A DNA stretch of 52,641 bases from Mnemiopsis leidyi (GCA_000226015.1 JH152962.1:9707-62347), one strand, 5' to 3'. Positions 33,081-46,247 are shown, counted from the first letter of the stretch. Translations and numbers: made by a program. Notes: a model not told the origin generated them from the letters alone.

Positions 33081-35379
33081 AACTGCAAGACTAGCAAAAT
33101 CGTGTGTTTGGGTTAATACCTTCACTATTTATTCAGATTAGTCAGGCAAGGAGCCCCAGGTTCAAGGGCTACCTGGACAAAATTTATGAAAAAATGGCTG
33201 AAAAATTTAATTAAACGGTGAAATGATGTAACAAAATGTGCTGCTTACGCATTACACGTGTCTGACGTCTGTGATTCTATATATCGGTAAAAGTTTCTCA
33301 AAGTGTGCTAACTTGCAGCTTTAACCAGTAATTAGTCATTATCAGGCATTTGATGCACCCCTCAAACTGTCCACTGATAATGATATAATTCATACAGTTT
33401 TCAGTTTTTCTTATGGCATTTTCTACAGTCCCATTTGATCCCATCAGTCTTTGTCAGACGTTGCCTCATGACCTGCGCGGCAGCAACGCATAAGATAACT
33501 CAGTCATTGAGGATAAGTAGCAAAAACTGCGGTCCTCAAGTAAGGTCGACGTTTTACCTGTAAAACTGACGCAATCATTTCAAGAAGACTTAAAACCAAT
33601 TCGGTCGAATTCTTTATAATTTTTTAAAGCATAAAGCTGTAAGTATCTTATAAAGACTTAAAACGTGTTTATAATGATGGCAGATAGAATGCAAATTAAT
33701 ACTTGTGCAACAGATCTATTATATTCATCCCATAGCGGCAACACTTCATGTGCTTCTCTGTTTCATGTTGTGCATGTGGCCGCGTCAACGGGCGATGCGC
33801 GTCTAGAATTTCTTCGAAAGTCGCCAGGCCAGAAATGCGTGACAGCGCGTGATGGCCGCGACAGTAGGTTATCAACCTACAAGTGGCCGCGCTGCGCGCG
33901 CATCTGCACAGGCTGTCGCTTCGCGTCTTCGCCTAACCTTGCCTGGGGACATCAGGCTAATTGTAACACCTCGGCAACGACAGTGGGTTATTAAGTACCT
34001 ACAGCATGAACAACCGAACAACGACGATGCAGGAGGTGTAAGGCCTAACCGTGAACAACATAGGACGTTTAAATGGGACTCATTGGGCGCCGGCATATGA
34101 AATTGAAAAGGCATATAAATGGGTCCTCTCGGCGCACAATTGGTCCTGCAAAACTGAAAACGTCCTACTCCTATGTTATTCACGGCAGGAGAGTCTAGCT
34201 CAGAAGAAGCAGAAGGCAGAGTCTAGCTAAAGACAGAAATAACCACTGGAGATAGCTTCTGATTACCAATACCGGGCGCTTCATGGCCCTCTCAATGAAT
34301 TGAGTATTCTATCCGATTGGAGGTTGCCTGGTTACCTCAGTCCTTGTTGTCTACGACAACGTGAACGATTGGAGGGAAACGTAGAGAGAGCCACACGGCA
34401 CACAGCGCCTGGTAAATTGTTGTAGGGAAACGTCGAGTACTCGTAGACAATGAGGTACCCAGGTAGACAATGAGGTACCCAGGCGTGAGGCAAGGGATAG
34501 CAATCTCAAAGGTAGGTCCTAACTGGTTTAGAAGTCTACGGTCTGTGTAAAAGGATATTCTATCACAATCAGTACCTGTACAGGTCACATGGGATTTAGA
34601 ATGCAAAGTCAAGAGTACGGCCGGATCTCTAACCACACTTACAGTTACATTAGATTGAGTTAGAGTTAGACTTAGAGAAAAGTTTCTTCTTACAGTTAGT
34701 TAATATTTTCTTTAGTTCAGTAGTATTAGTAGTAATTAGTAGTTTCTAGTTTCTAGTGTTGTAATTACTATTGTTCTTTCACGTGTTTATTTTATTACAG
34801 TTTTGTTTTCGATCAAATGTAATATTTCTGTCTTAATTAGTAATAATACTGGCATAACCAAACCGATTACTAAGCTAGTTCATTAGTTTACGTTCACGGT
34901 TAAACACTATAACTATAAGTAGTAATACACTGGTTCGTCAAGCTACGAATCAATTTAATTGTAACGAAATTCATCATCATACAATTGAAATAAATATAAC
35001 ATTGATAACACATAAAACAATACATAACGTTAAAGAGAACAGCAGAATAAAGTCCCTTACAGTTCGTTGAAACTTGAGTGACAACTGTTTAACCGGACCG
35101 AACCCACATCTCCATTTTCATCTTTATCTCGATAGTTTTTCGAACTCCGCAACAAAACAGAAAATGAGTGTTGAGGTCTTCAGTAAAAGTATGAAATATT
35201 TCATGATAAACAATCTGAACCATTCCATGAATAGCAACGTGATTTTGTGGTTCTTAAAGCCATTGACTTGAAGCTTTAAAGTAAATGACGTCGTGAGAAT
35301 CAAGAAGTGGTCCTGGTACTTATACCCGATTAGATTCCTTGTGCTACCATGCACCATCTGGGAAGAGACAAGGTGACCC
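33081..35379. other. Intergenic region between SINE copies and the bHLH-PAS 3' end
   Basis: No gene supported. 33.7-34.2 kb is locally GC-rich with overlapping open frames on both strands (83-109 codons) but no recognisable domain. A 20-bp direct repeat, GTAGACAATGAGGTACCCAG, occurs twice in tandem at 34443-34482. The region may contain old transposon sequence. Confidence 0.5.
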
Positions 35380-38300
35380 CTAACTGACTCTGTTAGCGTC
35401 GTAGTAAACGTGGTCGTCTTCTAGATATCGCAAGTAGTTCCCAACATGCAGGTGTTCTATGTACGGTGTAGCACTTGGCGTCTGGAATATTAAGTATTGG
35501 TGAGTATAAAGTTGAAATGTAATTGTAAAATGTTGCTGTCGCGATAATGGAACTACAATTGAAGACCACCAAAAACTAAGTATCTTTTCCAACTAAATAT
35601 ACAATATAAACAGTGTCATATTGAAGATTTATCTAAATCAAAAAGTAAGCTAGAAAGTAAAGTATAAACTAAGAAGTAAGAAACTCCACGTACCGTGTGA
35701 AGCTGGGGTTGTCTGGTCACGTGGTGTAAGGTGGAAGTCTGGTGAGGGTAAATGTTGGGTGGGGTAAAACTGGAGGTTTGACACTCTGGATAGAGTGTTG
35801 TGGGGGCGCCCAGTCTCATGCTGTATCTCTGGTCGAGAAGCTGCAATGGGGGCATTTGAGCAGGAATGTTTGATCAAAATTCTTGTTTTGATTTTATGGT
35901 AATGTTTCCAGGACAAAAAAGGTATTCGTGGGCTAAAATCGATATTCAATCTAAACAAGAAATTTTGATTCTCTACCTCTGAAGGGGGCAAGGAGGTGGG
36001 GAAGTAAGGGATCGTGTTAGGACCATGGTACGAAGTGTTGATAAACTCCGTTATATCATGTTGTACACGCTGACGCGGTATCTGCGTGACATCACGTGAC
36101 AAATGCGTGAGATCTCGGACGATGGGCACACGCACGGGCTGGACCACATCGCGCTGCACGTGCGTGACATTGTGCGAAGAGAGCTCCATTTCTCGAGCAA
36201 ATGTAGCAGGGTTGTAGAGAACTTGAGGAGTTGCGACGTAGGAAGGATAGTGGTGAGGGTCACGTGTTGTCGGGTCACGTGCCGGTTGGAGAAGAGAGGT
36301 GGAGTAGAAACCGGAACTGGGCTCCACGCGACGTTGTGATGTGTGTCGTGTTATCTGTGATGGGGAAAGTTACAAATTTATTCTTCAGCATTGTGTACAG
36401 TAAAGAGATTCCCTTGTCAGTTGTTTAAATAGAAATAGGATTGCTAGCGAGGTCAAGTATATCTCGTTGGTTGTACAAATTACCATTGCGTACATTCCTT
36501 GTAACAAGATGTACGTAGCCACGTTAGAAGTCCTACTTCTGATTGAACTATTTTTCAGCAGCACTTCAACTCAGAAAGGCACGTTAAAAATGGTAATGAA
36601 CATTTTCTACAAACTTTTACATCGGCAAATAAAAACATGCATCACCTGAGCAGGAACGGCCTTCTCTCCCGTATTGGTGTAGAATAACCCATTTTCTAGA
36701 AGTTCGCTGATTTGAACAGGCCTCGGGACAGTCTCTACTACAACATTTGACCTGATAAAAATTAGAATCCTAAGCCTTCTGCAGTTGGAATTGAAGTTTG
36801 CTCAAGTTGGCAGATAGATAATTCATCATCGATAATAGGCTCAATTATAGGTCAAGACAACCAAAGGAAAATCAACAAGTGTAAAGCAAGCACTAAAGTA
36901 TTCTTAACACCTCGATGATGGCTGAAGCAGATAACTTCAGAAGTTCAGTTACAGTTAAACTTACCTCGTGAATGTATCTGAAGAAGCTCGGTCTAGTTGT
37001 GAGGATTCCATCTGAGGAGACGTTTGCCTGAAAAGTGGGCGGTGAGTGACTATTCAAGTTATTCTGCATTTTGATTTTTTATGAGTTTATTACCAGAATA
37101 GAAGGTAAAGATGATTACCAAAAGATGGTTACCAAAAGCTCCGCCAATCCTTAATTATTCTGCAATGAATCATGACCCGATAAAAACTGACAAAGTGGTC
37201 AACAGAACAATTAAGTCTTGCGCCAGCAAAGTTCCAGCATTTCAGACATTTCTGATGTTTATGGATTGGCCCAGAGTTAAAGTTTAAAAGAAAGTTCAGC
37301 TTTGAAGTCCAGTTGACCCCATGATAGTTGATACCAATTACCCAAAAACAAAATGTAAGTCTCACCCATCGCTCGAATATTGTGGGTTTAACAGAGGTGA
37401 ACTTATACACATCTCTAAGTGTGAATTATTTCATTTAGTAAGCACTCAAGTTTTATAATTTGTTTGGGCTTAAAATTGGTATAGCACAGCAAGGGGGCTG
37501 TATAAATGATCAGAATATTTACTAAAACAGCATTCGAGGCATAATCATGAAGGTCTAAAATCAACCACGGCAAATTTAGAGGAAGAAGTCAAAAAAAGGA
37601 AAGGCCAGTCCTAAAAGGGGCTGTTCGTGATCGATGTAAAGCTAGCGAGGAGAAAAATGGGGTGGAGGTACTTTGACTCTCTTAGGTCGAGAATAATAGG
37701 AGATATGAGATCGCACTTAACAGAAGCACCAAGGTTCGGTACGCTCCAGGGCTTCAAGTTCCATTGAACGTTTCGTGAGTACTTAAAAGGAATAGCACCA
37801 AGGTACCACTTGATCTAAAAACAGAGCATACTGCAGTGGAATGTATTCTCGGAGCTAAGTTAGTATTTTTGACAGAAAGAAGTAAAGGATCCCGACACAG
37901 TCATATTCTCAATATTTTGGGACAGCACCATTACAGCTCCGTGATCAAAACGGGTGCTTGCAGGCAGGCAGCCAATCAAAATGCTGCTTTTAATGGGTTT
38001 TTCAACAGAAGCTTTCAGTGACCTGTGTTTAAACAGTGAAACTATTTACGCAAGAGGTTGAGCAACTTCATCCAATGTTAAACGCCAAAAGGCTGTTTTA
38101 AAAACACATTTGTTTCTAAAAACTAAATGAAAAAGACGGCCGAAATTTTACGTCAAAGAGCCGTAAGAACATATATTTGAGTAAGAAAGACAAGATATTT
38201 ATAAGAGATACAGAGATGCTTAATTCAAAGCCAAGTCAACGTTAAAAAGTGCTTGACAAATACGGGACTCTCATACACTATTCCAGTATTCAGCGGTACA

Positions 38301-41300
38301 TTTAGGACGAAACGTAATCAATTGTCCCGTGTAAAAGTTTAGAATTATTGATAAGCGTGACTCAGATAATTAAAAAATATTTGGTTTAATGTTTTACAAC
38401 ATAAGCAAAAGGTTTAGTATTATAGATAACCGTGACTCAGATAATTAAAAAATATTTGGTATGATGTTTTACAAAATAAGCAAAAGTTTCAAAAATAAAC
38501 TAAAATTTTGCTCTCTCATGCAAGTTCATGGGAATACAGATTTTGCGACAATTTTCCAAATGATTTTAGGATGGATTTTTCGCATATCTAAGGCAGTGAA
38601 ATTGGCCAATGAGATTATAGTGGTCAAATGTGCTGGCTACTTTTAAGATCACGTTCAAGGACTTATCAACCCAAGCTGTCCCGATGAGAACCGCTAATGC
38701 ACCGTAATATTAGCAAAAAACGAATCAAGGTGGACTTTCTCTTAGAAGAAGTCGTAAAAACCAACAGTCGAGCCCTAATATCATTTGAGGCACAGGCTGA
38801 TAAATCCAAAGAACAAAAATCACCATTAAATGTATATAAAACGTTTTACTGGGATTCATTTTGAAATAAGATTAACCACTGACCACCTTTCAAAGTTTTA
38901 GCTTAAGATGAATTTTGTGAAACCGGAAATCAATCAAATCAATCAACCACAAAAAGTCAAATGCGCTACAAAATTATGGTAATCAGATAAAAAAGTCGAT
39001 CAAAACGAAGATCCTTCCATGTAAACAATTTCAACTTACCCTATGATGTAGTTGATCGATACGATGTAGTCAGCGGTCACGTGTTCCTTCTTGTTGTAGA
39101 TGATGTTAGCTTGGCTCTGGATGGTAACCCAGCCAGCGTTGTTATGAGCTGCTAATCTGTAGTACCCACTTATACATTCACCTTTGTCAAGCACTGAAAG
39201 TAGAGGATGTTATGGGCTGGCTACCAGCTAGGAATCAGATGACAAGAATGGGTCTGTCTATTTCCTTGTATGCAGACTTGTTACGAGCAACCAACATTTA
39301 ATGCCCAATTTTGATGGCAAACTAATATTCACAGAGAGCTTTGAGCTGAATAAGACGAGTAAGTTCAGGATTAAATATAGGATACTAATATTAATTATAA
39401 GGAGACTCACAATTTTTGTGGAATTTTGAGAGCCGTTCCAGGTCGTCGTTGTGAACAAAATTGTAAATACTCTGTCCTAAAACTTCTTCAGGAAGATATC
39501 CCAATGCAGCCTGTAACCTGAAAAGTTAAATCAGTTTTTCTGCGAAGACTTCTAGTTTAGTACTATAATTATTGAACTCACGTTTGTTATTATCTACAAT
39601 ATAAATGGTAACAACCATCAATTATAACCGTCAAGCTAACCGTTTGTCTGTGAAGATGTAGTTCATATCTAGAGAATGGTGAGTCATAAAAGACCCGTCC
39701 ACCAAGGGAATCTCGAATATTGCTGGAGGTTGTAGGGGTCTGACGTGGCCGATAAAACCCTTGCAGGTTAGACTCCCTGATTCCTTGATGTCGTACATCT
39801 GATATCCGCTGCAGTATACCGTCTGAGGGGTAATTGTAAGGTAGCTGAAAATATAAACGCTGTAGCTCTAAATAGCAGACCAGTTCAAGCAAGGCGGTCG
39901 AGTGAGCAGTCAATTCATGAAATCTGACGATCAGAGACACATGTTTGTACCTGCTGACGAATCACAACAAATAACATCAAACGATCAAAAGAATTAAAAG
40001 TTCAGACTGCACATGATGGCTGTCGAAGTCAAAAGGCCAATTCAAGACAGAATTTATACAAAATCCGTAACAAGCAGCCTGTAAATAACAGGATATATCA
40101 AATTATTTGAAAACATCGCCCTAATATTTACCTTATAGCCCCAGTTTTTGACAAGCCGTTTAAATTTCCGCTGCTGCAGACATTTCATACGACAAAAGAA
40201 CCTTCGTTTAAGCGTCTTAGATAAAGGATGGAGAACTGAAATGAAGGATAATGAGTTATATCTACTCCTAGTTCAACTAATTACTCCATCTCTGTTTTTA
40301 TAAAGCTTTTTTGTTCTGCTTAACCAACAAACTCTGTAAAAGGCTATTGATTTGCTCCATTGTTTAATCTGTACTAACTAACTAATGCCTGTTCGCTAAT
40401 AGCAAAGGTGCCATATAGGAGAGCAGAATATTAACAATTGTCTGATAAAATATGATATGTTCACTATCGAGAGGGCCATTTCTGCAGCTCGGTACTAATG
40501 TCATGTAGAGGTAGCAGACGGTCTTGTGTCTTCTTCAAAAATTAGATAAGGTACGATATACAGTCTGACTACAACCACAGTCTAAAACTGTAGCTTATCG
40601 GCATTGTATCTTAGACAAAAAAGGAGTAAGAAAGGTAGATCTAGAACATTGTCCATTTTCATAAAACTCAGATATAACATTTACATATATATATATTTTA
40701 TCCTAACATATTATATACAATCATCGTTAGTAGTGCTGGAGAGAAGGTGTAAAAGTGTTACCTCGAAGTGAAGCGTTGGAGTCTGGGGAGTTGAGATCGT
40801 CATATCCGATAGGAAGGTGGGGCGTGCCGCCCATTTCTATGTCGATATCGCTAGAGTCGGATATCGGACCACCCATCGTCTTGTCTGACTTATGGTAGAT
40901 CGTGCTACTGCTTTTACTCTCCCGCGTGCACCTGCAAAGCGTTCATCATAATTTTCTTTACATTTCACAGAATTTATCTATGACGCTATGAGAAATTCGA
41001 ACATATTTGACTTTTTACTGATCAATGAACACACAAACTCAGATCTATATCGAAGGAATAAACGTTTGTTCTAAAATGAACTGTTGCCATAAACATATAA
41101 AACACAACAAAGTCTAATTTAAAAATATGTCATAATTCAGGACACTGCCAAGAAACTACAACTAAAACTCACTTCCTCTTTCTGCTTGAACTGTTAAATG
41201 AACTCTCAGGAACAGGAGAAGTTTCCTTCACCAGGTTCCTGTTGATTTCCTCATGATCGTCAGGATGAACCAGACTGTGGATGTACTCTCCGACAATGTT

Positions 41301-43644
41301 GTGGGGAGAGTGCTCCAGAGAGTCTTTTATCGAGTCTGATACGTACAAAACTTGTCCGCTCGCACTCAGGATTATCACAAATCCGTCTAAAATCTGAATT
41401 ATTAGAAATGAGGGATGTCAGGTACTTTGTTGCCTGATTTTTTAAAATGCTAACTTTGGAACTAATTCTTGCCTATGGTGAATCACCATTGGTGATACTC
41501 CTTAAAGTAGCAAAAAGTAAGAATAAGATGAAAATCTTACCTTGGCGAATCTTCTGGTGAGTGATGGTCTCTGGTGTTGGAGCCTCTGACACGGCCTATT
41601 CTGATCCACTCCTGCGGAAGATCAACATTATACCATGTACCGGCACCGTGCCGAGTCGGGTATGATCCGACAACCTCTGCATTGTCTAGATGAGTGCTCT
41701 ATTTTCTGAATTGACTATCAATCAAAATCGTGTCCGTTCAAATATGTGCTCCGTACACATCATGTAGCTTGGTTGATCCTTCGGCCCACCCACAACATAA
41801 CACACCCGTTAACAATCAGTGCACACCTCTGGGAGTCGAGCTTGCTCGAAATGAGGACCTGAAAAAGGCCCCCTCCCCACTTGAAACCACAACATAATAC
41901 CATGCTATAAATTGTCGGTCACAGGGTGTGTCACGTTAGACTTTCTATCAATATAGGGTTTAGAAATCGGACTTTGAGGAAGGAAAGTTTTAATTTTAGC
42001 AAATTTTAGATCATCCTTGACCCTCTCTATTTTGGGACGAATGACATATTTTATTGACGAGCTTTCCAGGCTCAGATCTCATCAATTAAATTTCCATGAC
42101 TAAACGAATATTCGCTCATCATGCAGTCCGTTAAATACTTGTCCGGGTCCACCGTGATCGCCATACCTATCTGAACAGCCAATTTCCCCCTGGTTTATTC
42201 TATTGTTTCAAGTTACTGAGCGCTGAATATATAAGATTAGCCGCTAAAATTCTGCTGTCGATCACATGACCGATATCTTGGCTGTGATTGGCTACCAGCT
42301 GGCACACTCGCTTGGGGTTGGCGGATGTCACGGAGCCACTCGCAGCTGCTTGATCCAGCTAATGGAAAAAGCAAGACAAAATCACGACTTCTCAAAATTG
42401 CGCTAGGCGTGTGTGAGAGAGCTTGGAGAGGAGACTAGAGGATTATATGCTATCAGTGATTAAACTCTGACGGTCATGGTCAATCTTGGGCAGGGCACTT
42501 CACTATCACCTAATCTTGGATCCAATTAACATCCGGCTACAGTCCACCTCCTAACTGACTTGACCTGTTGATTGACGACAGTAATAGGCTATGCTACCCA
42601 TCATTGATTGGGTCAGTCGGTAAAAAGATCATTGGAGCCAAAACTGATAAACATGATTGGGTCGGGATAGATTGATTTGGCGAGTATTGAAAGGGTAACA
42701 GGGAGAGGCTATCAAATCACTAAAGGCTGTCTGTAAAGTCTAACGGTTCTTCATGGCTAAAACGAGTTTTAACACTGATGTCATTCTGGCTACGTCAATC
42801 CCGAGCAAGCAAATGTCAGTTTTATTACAAAAAAAGGGGAAAACTGACCTAAGGGTTGATAGGTCACGGTTTTATACACGCCAAATTTGCATTTTAGAGA
42901 GATTTGAGACGAAGAAAAAGTAAAGAGATAAGAAAAAATGTCGGACAGATTAGATGTAATGAAAAAACGCAAACCTTTTAGGAAAGCATGAAGTTTGATG
43001 GTGGCAGCAGCTAGTCGGACAACAGTAAGTTTATCAAGACGATCCTGGTCAGGGCAGAGAAGAGCACCGAGCTCACAAAGGGTCTGGTTTATTTGGGTCC
43101 TCCTCTCTCGGGCTACACAAGATGACTTCTTCCTGAAACACGGTTCTGTTACATTTAGAAATTTAAATGTTAGAGTTATTACAATTAGCTTGGGTAAAAA
43201 AGTCCATGTGCCAGCGTCAAAGTTTTTTGTTGAAGCGTTTAAGGTCATAGAATTAAAACCGAGCATACAATTACCCTTAAAATAAATGAAAAAAGGTTCC
43301 TTGTAAGAGTAAGACTCCAAAATTGCAAAACTTTTGTTCTTGGCCAAGATTCAAAGATCAAATTCAAAGATTCAAATTCAAACTCTTGCAAGAGCTCGAC
43401 ACTTCTCAATTCTTGTGTTACCAAATCGCTACCAGTAACCCAATGAAAGGACCCAAAATAATTGATACCAAGTGAATCATTTTCCAAGTTTTTAAATGAA
43501 GAGTGGCACACTATAGCTCAGTGTAGCAAACTCACCAGATTCCGCGGGAGTAGGTCTAGGACCGCTCCAACCAGATCCTTCCACCAAAACATCCCTAATT
43601 TCATAAAGTTCATGAAACATAAATATTCTCAATCCGGAATTCAT
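35380..43644 (-). CDS. bHLH-PAS transcription factor, class I-like (HIF/SIM/AhR type; 14 exons)
   Basis: Exons: 43644-43536, 43145-42975, 41611-41541, 41393-41173, 40931-40762, 40235-40132, 39867-39641, 39517-39411, 39193-39040, 37027-36965, 36751-36646, 36354-35977, 35840-35694, 35481-35380. All phases close, giving 709 aa. bHLH at about 42-92 (VARERRTQIN, LDKLTVVRLAAATIKL). PAS-A starts ILDGFVIILSASGQVLYVSD (118), has HPDDHEEI (160-167) and resumes at RRFFCRMKC (258-266) after an about 80-residue Ser-rich insertion. PAS-B (about 333-445) begins EIPLVDGSFMTHHSLDMNY and ends QSQANIIYNKK..YIVSINYIIG, typical of HIF/SIM-like proteins. Such factors pair with ARNT and bind ACGTG cores in the nucleus. 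The C-terminal 260 residues are Pro/Thr/His-rich with no LxxLAP hydroxylation motif seen. The start M43644 is preferred over an in-frame ATG at 43725 that lies in promoter-like DNA. Exon 2 has two adjacent acceptors; only the one at 43145 keeps frame. Confidence 0.9.
37028..39039 (-). other. bHLH-PAS intron 9
   Basis: A 2.0-kb intron with no recognisable gene. It contains a tandem duplication of about 73 bp at 38338-38484. Confidence 0.7.
38338..38484. repeat. Tandem duplication of about 73 bp
   Basis: Two adjacent copies sharing CGTGACTCAGATAATTAAAA and AATATTTGGT, then ATGTTTTACAA and ATAAGCAAAAG, with about eight differences. It lies in bHLH-PAS intron 9. Confidence 0.88.
41612..42974 (-). 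other. bHLH-PAS intron 2
   Basis: A 1.36-kb intron between the bHLH exon and the short linker exon, directly compatible in phase (AAAG|GTTTGC to CGCAG|GAGTGG). The donor is weak. No extra exon was needed or found. Confidence 0.65.
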
Positions 43645-43760
43645 CTCACAGGGAGAAGAGAACGATTGGTCGGGGTCGCGCGGGCAAAGACAGATACGGC
43701 CATCCCATTGGCAGGCGGTGGTCACGTGACTGAAATTGGACCGATTGATTCGCGTGTTGC
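43645..43760 (-). promoter_or_regulatory. Candidate bHLH-PAS promoter with E-box palindrome and CCAAT boxes
   Basis: Upstream of the chosen ATG on the minus strand lie CCAAT motifs (ATTGG on the + strand at about 43664-43668 and 43707-43711) and a perfect 10-bp palindrome GTCACGTGAC at 43721-43730, 77 bp from the start codon. CACGTG is bound by bHLH dimers, including ARNT homodimers. The arrangement looks like a TATA-less promoter; this is inference from motifs only. Confidence 0.45.
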
Positions 43761-44793
43761 GAGTTCACAAAGACTATTTTTCGTACCAAGGCTTCTGAAG
43801 GTACTGGAAAATTGTTACATTGTTGCTATCTTTGAAGTTATGATCTGTTGCAACATTATACGTGTTACATAACACAGCTTTCCAGATTAAAATTGACATG
43901 TGTGGCGTGTAATTTAAAAAGCTGCGTGCATTAGTGCTTCACATCATGTATTATAACGAGATAGGAGGTCTCTACGGTTCAGTGCAGACTCTCCAGCCAA
44001 GTTAAGATGAAGGAATAAAAACAGTGAAGGAAGATGACAACAAACTGTCGACTTTTAGAGATCACCAAACCAACTAGATGGAAGAACATTTTCTAAATCG
44101 TACTACTTTATGGGTAGCTACACTTGGTGAACCAATAAGCCAAGGCACTTGATTTATGAAGAAACACCTGGATGGCCAATCAAGCATTCCGTCTTTCATC
44201 ACCTCAAGCTTTCCTTTCCAAGGGCTTCCACTAGAAAACCTCTACTTGGAGTTTCCTTACCCAAATCGTCACCAAAGAATCCCCAAAGAATCACATAGCA
44301 TTCCAACATTTCCTATCCAAGCTGAAGGGTGAGTGGGCCGGGGTCACCCTTCTCCACCCCCTCAAGTAATTGAAAGACAGAAACATAGCAATGTCATCTC
44401 TATTCTAGACAGCCATCAGCCTCAGCATCCGGCTGATCTATTCGCACCAGTTATGTAAGCTATCCTCGTGGGACGAAGTGGTAACATTGTAACAAAATAT
44501 TGTTACATCTACTCCCCCCGACTTGAGCTATCATGATCCCCCTAACTTCGACCCTAATTCTAGTCCTCCTAATCATATAAGTGAACTGTAATTATCTTGC
44601 GTAAACGCAGTTCTACGGCGGCTTGCTTTTGAGTTGAATTCTGGAAAAGATAATTCGTGCTAACCCAATGAGATGAGGTTCAGGGAGTCACGTGAGATAC
44701 ATACATTCTTATTCGAGCCTTACATGTTACAATTTTGAATGATTGGATAAACGTTTTTTAAGTGTCTAAGCCTAGAACGGTTTATCGTTGCTT
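43761..44793. other. Intergenic region upstream of the bHLH-PAS gene
   Basis: No gene recognised. A Lys/Pro-poor, TTTCC/CCAAG-rich stretch lies at 44.15-44.30 kb and a TCACGTGA palindrome near 44692. Confidence 0.5.
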
Positions 44794-45109
44794 GAAAGTA
44801 AGAAAAATAACCGATACATACAGAACTAGGCGATTGGCACGTGACAAGAAGTTAATCAGCTCATTGGTTGAAGCTTGAAGTGCGGGTTGGTGATTGGACT
44901 TCACTATTCTCAAGAAGTTGGCAAATTCTGAATCTTCAGGGTAAGGGCGTTTATTCAAGTAGATAATAGTTGACAGATAGCAGACACAACAGGTGCCAAT
45001 TAAAGCCAACCAAGTCCGTGAATGAAAGGGATCCATTAGGCCGCTCAGGGGCTTGAGCCTCTTCCGAGAACTTATTTCGAATAGATTTTCAATCCTTTCT
45101 ACCACACCT
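44794..45109 (-). CDS. Possible internal exon encoding a membrane helix
   Basis: The minus-strand frame opens after an acceptor (GCATTTAG|GTGTGG, phase 1 entry) and runs about 100 codons. It encodes a basic segment (SSRKRLKPLSGLMDPF), a hydrophobic helix (TWLALIGTCCVCYLSTIIYL) and a hydrophilic helix-rich part ending RANRLVLY, where GTATCG could be a donor. The KPLS..helix arrangement loosely resembles the last membrane segment of ionotropic glutamate receptors, but the similarity is weak and no partner exons with the pore were found. Codon composition is coding-like; identity is unresolved. An M at 45105 exists but seems not to be the start. Confidence 0.35.
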
Positions 45110-46247
45110 AAATGCTTATATACATTTCAAAATAAAGAAGGTAGGATTTTAGCATGGATTTTAGAATATCTTTCAAAGAACCCGATCTGACTGCCATGCC
45201 AACAGATATATCAGAGAAGAACAGTAGGAGGCATATATCACGTGACCTCGTTATCCAACCGCCATTGGTTTCTAGGACACCACTGTTAATCTAACAGCCT
45301 CCCTCCATGACCTCGCGACTCATTTTCACTCTACAGGGCATGACTCGCCTACCGTGAGGGTATTAGCGGGAATGAATGCGAACTATTATAAGACGCATTG
45401 TTGCAACTTGCCCATATTTGGGTACTGCTCGGGGGTCACGTGAGATTAAATCTGACAAGTTAAAATTCTCCGATTGGATGAGATGAGCCATGTGATTTAA
45501 CATTCGTTGGAGAAGTCGCCGTTCTGCGTTGCCGAGTGTTGTCGCTATTAAGCGAGGGTGTTCGGAGTGGGGATTAATTCATATCTACTGAACAGATTAA
45601 TTCACAGCAAAAATGATAGCCGCCTATCGACAAAGATTTACGGCCAGTGATACGTGACCCGTGAGAATGGGAACATATTGTAATATTCATTTAAGGAGAA
45701 ATTTACTTGGTAATTTTAATGGCGCTGGCAGTCAAAAGCCGGCAAAGTTCTCAGTAACATTCGAGATTATTAAGTATTGACCACCAGTTTATTGAATATT
45801 GGACCAACAAAAACGGCAGTTTTGGTTTCAATTGTTCCTTTCAAATAGCAGAAAAGCTTTCGAATGGGATAAATAGAAAAATGATCTTATCAGGTTTCTC
45901 AATTATAAGTTTTGGTTCCACCAAGGCTGTGTCTTTGCTTGATGTAGTATTTAGAAATTGACAAGAATCAAATCAGAACCACTCCCATTAACAGCTCGAA
46001 ACGGTTAAAATCTCATTACAGTCTACAGCTTCCTATCGGATCCCTTCAAACGTTCGGCCAGTATAAACGCTTACTTATCAAAACTCTCAACCGCCCTGTG
46101 TCAAGACTCACGAGGCTCTTGTTTGTGGAACAAAAGAGATAAATCTCGAACCTAGAACATCTAGTCCCAGCCTGGCACTTGTCCTTGAACACCGCGAGCA
46201 GGGATTTGGTCAAAGGGAAAGACTCCGGAATCTTGGAGCCGAGAAAT

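Noticed and set aside
35616..36428. Additional frames on both strands at the bHLH-PAS 3' end
   Set aside because: They overlap exons 12 and 13, whose frames and phases are fixed by the splice model.
42250..42360. A further exon between the bHLH and PAS-A exons (CAGCTG-rich stretch)
   Set aside because: Exon 2 and the exon at 41541-41611 already join in phase and no acceptor/donor pair of matching phase was found here.
42980..43347. A longer minus-strand frame extending the bHLH exon 5' (starting MAKNKSFAILES)
   Set aside because: Part upstream of 43145 has intron-like composition and an acceptor lies at the border; phase closure with the exon at 43536-43644 supports splicing.
43645..43725. 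ATG at 43725 as the bHLH-PAS start
   Set aside because: The extra 27 residues overlap CCAAT-box DNA next to the E-box palindrome and are Cys/Pro/Arg-rich without similarity; the ATG at 43644 is simpler, though the upstream one is not excluded.
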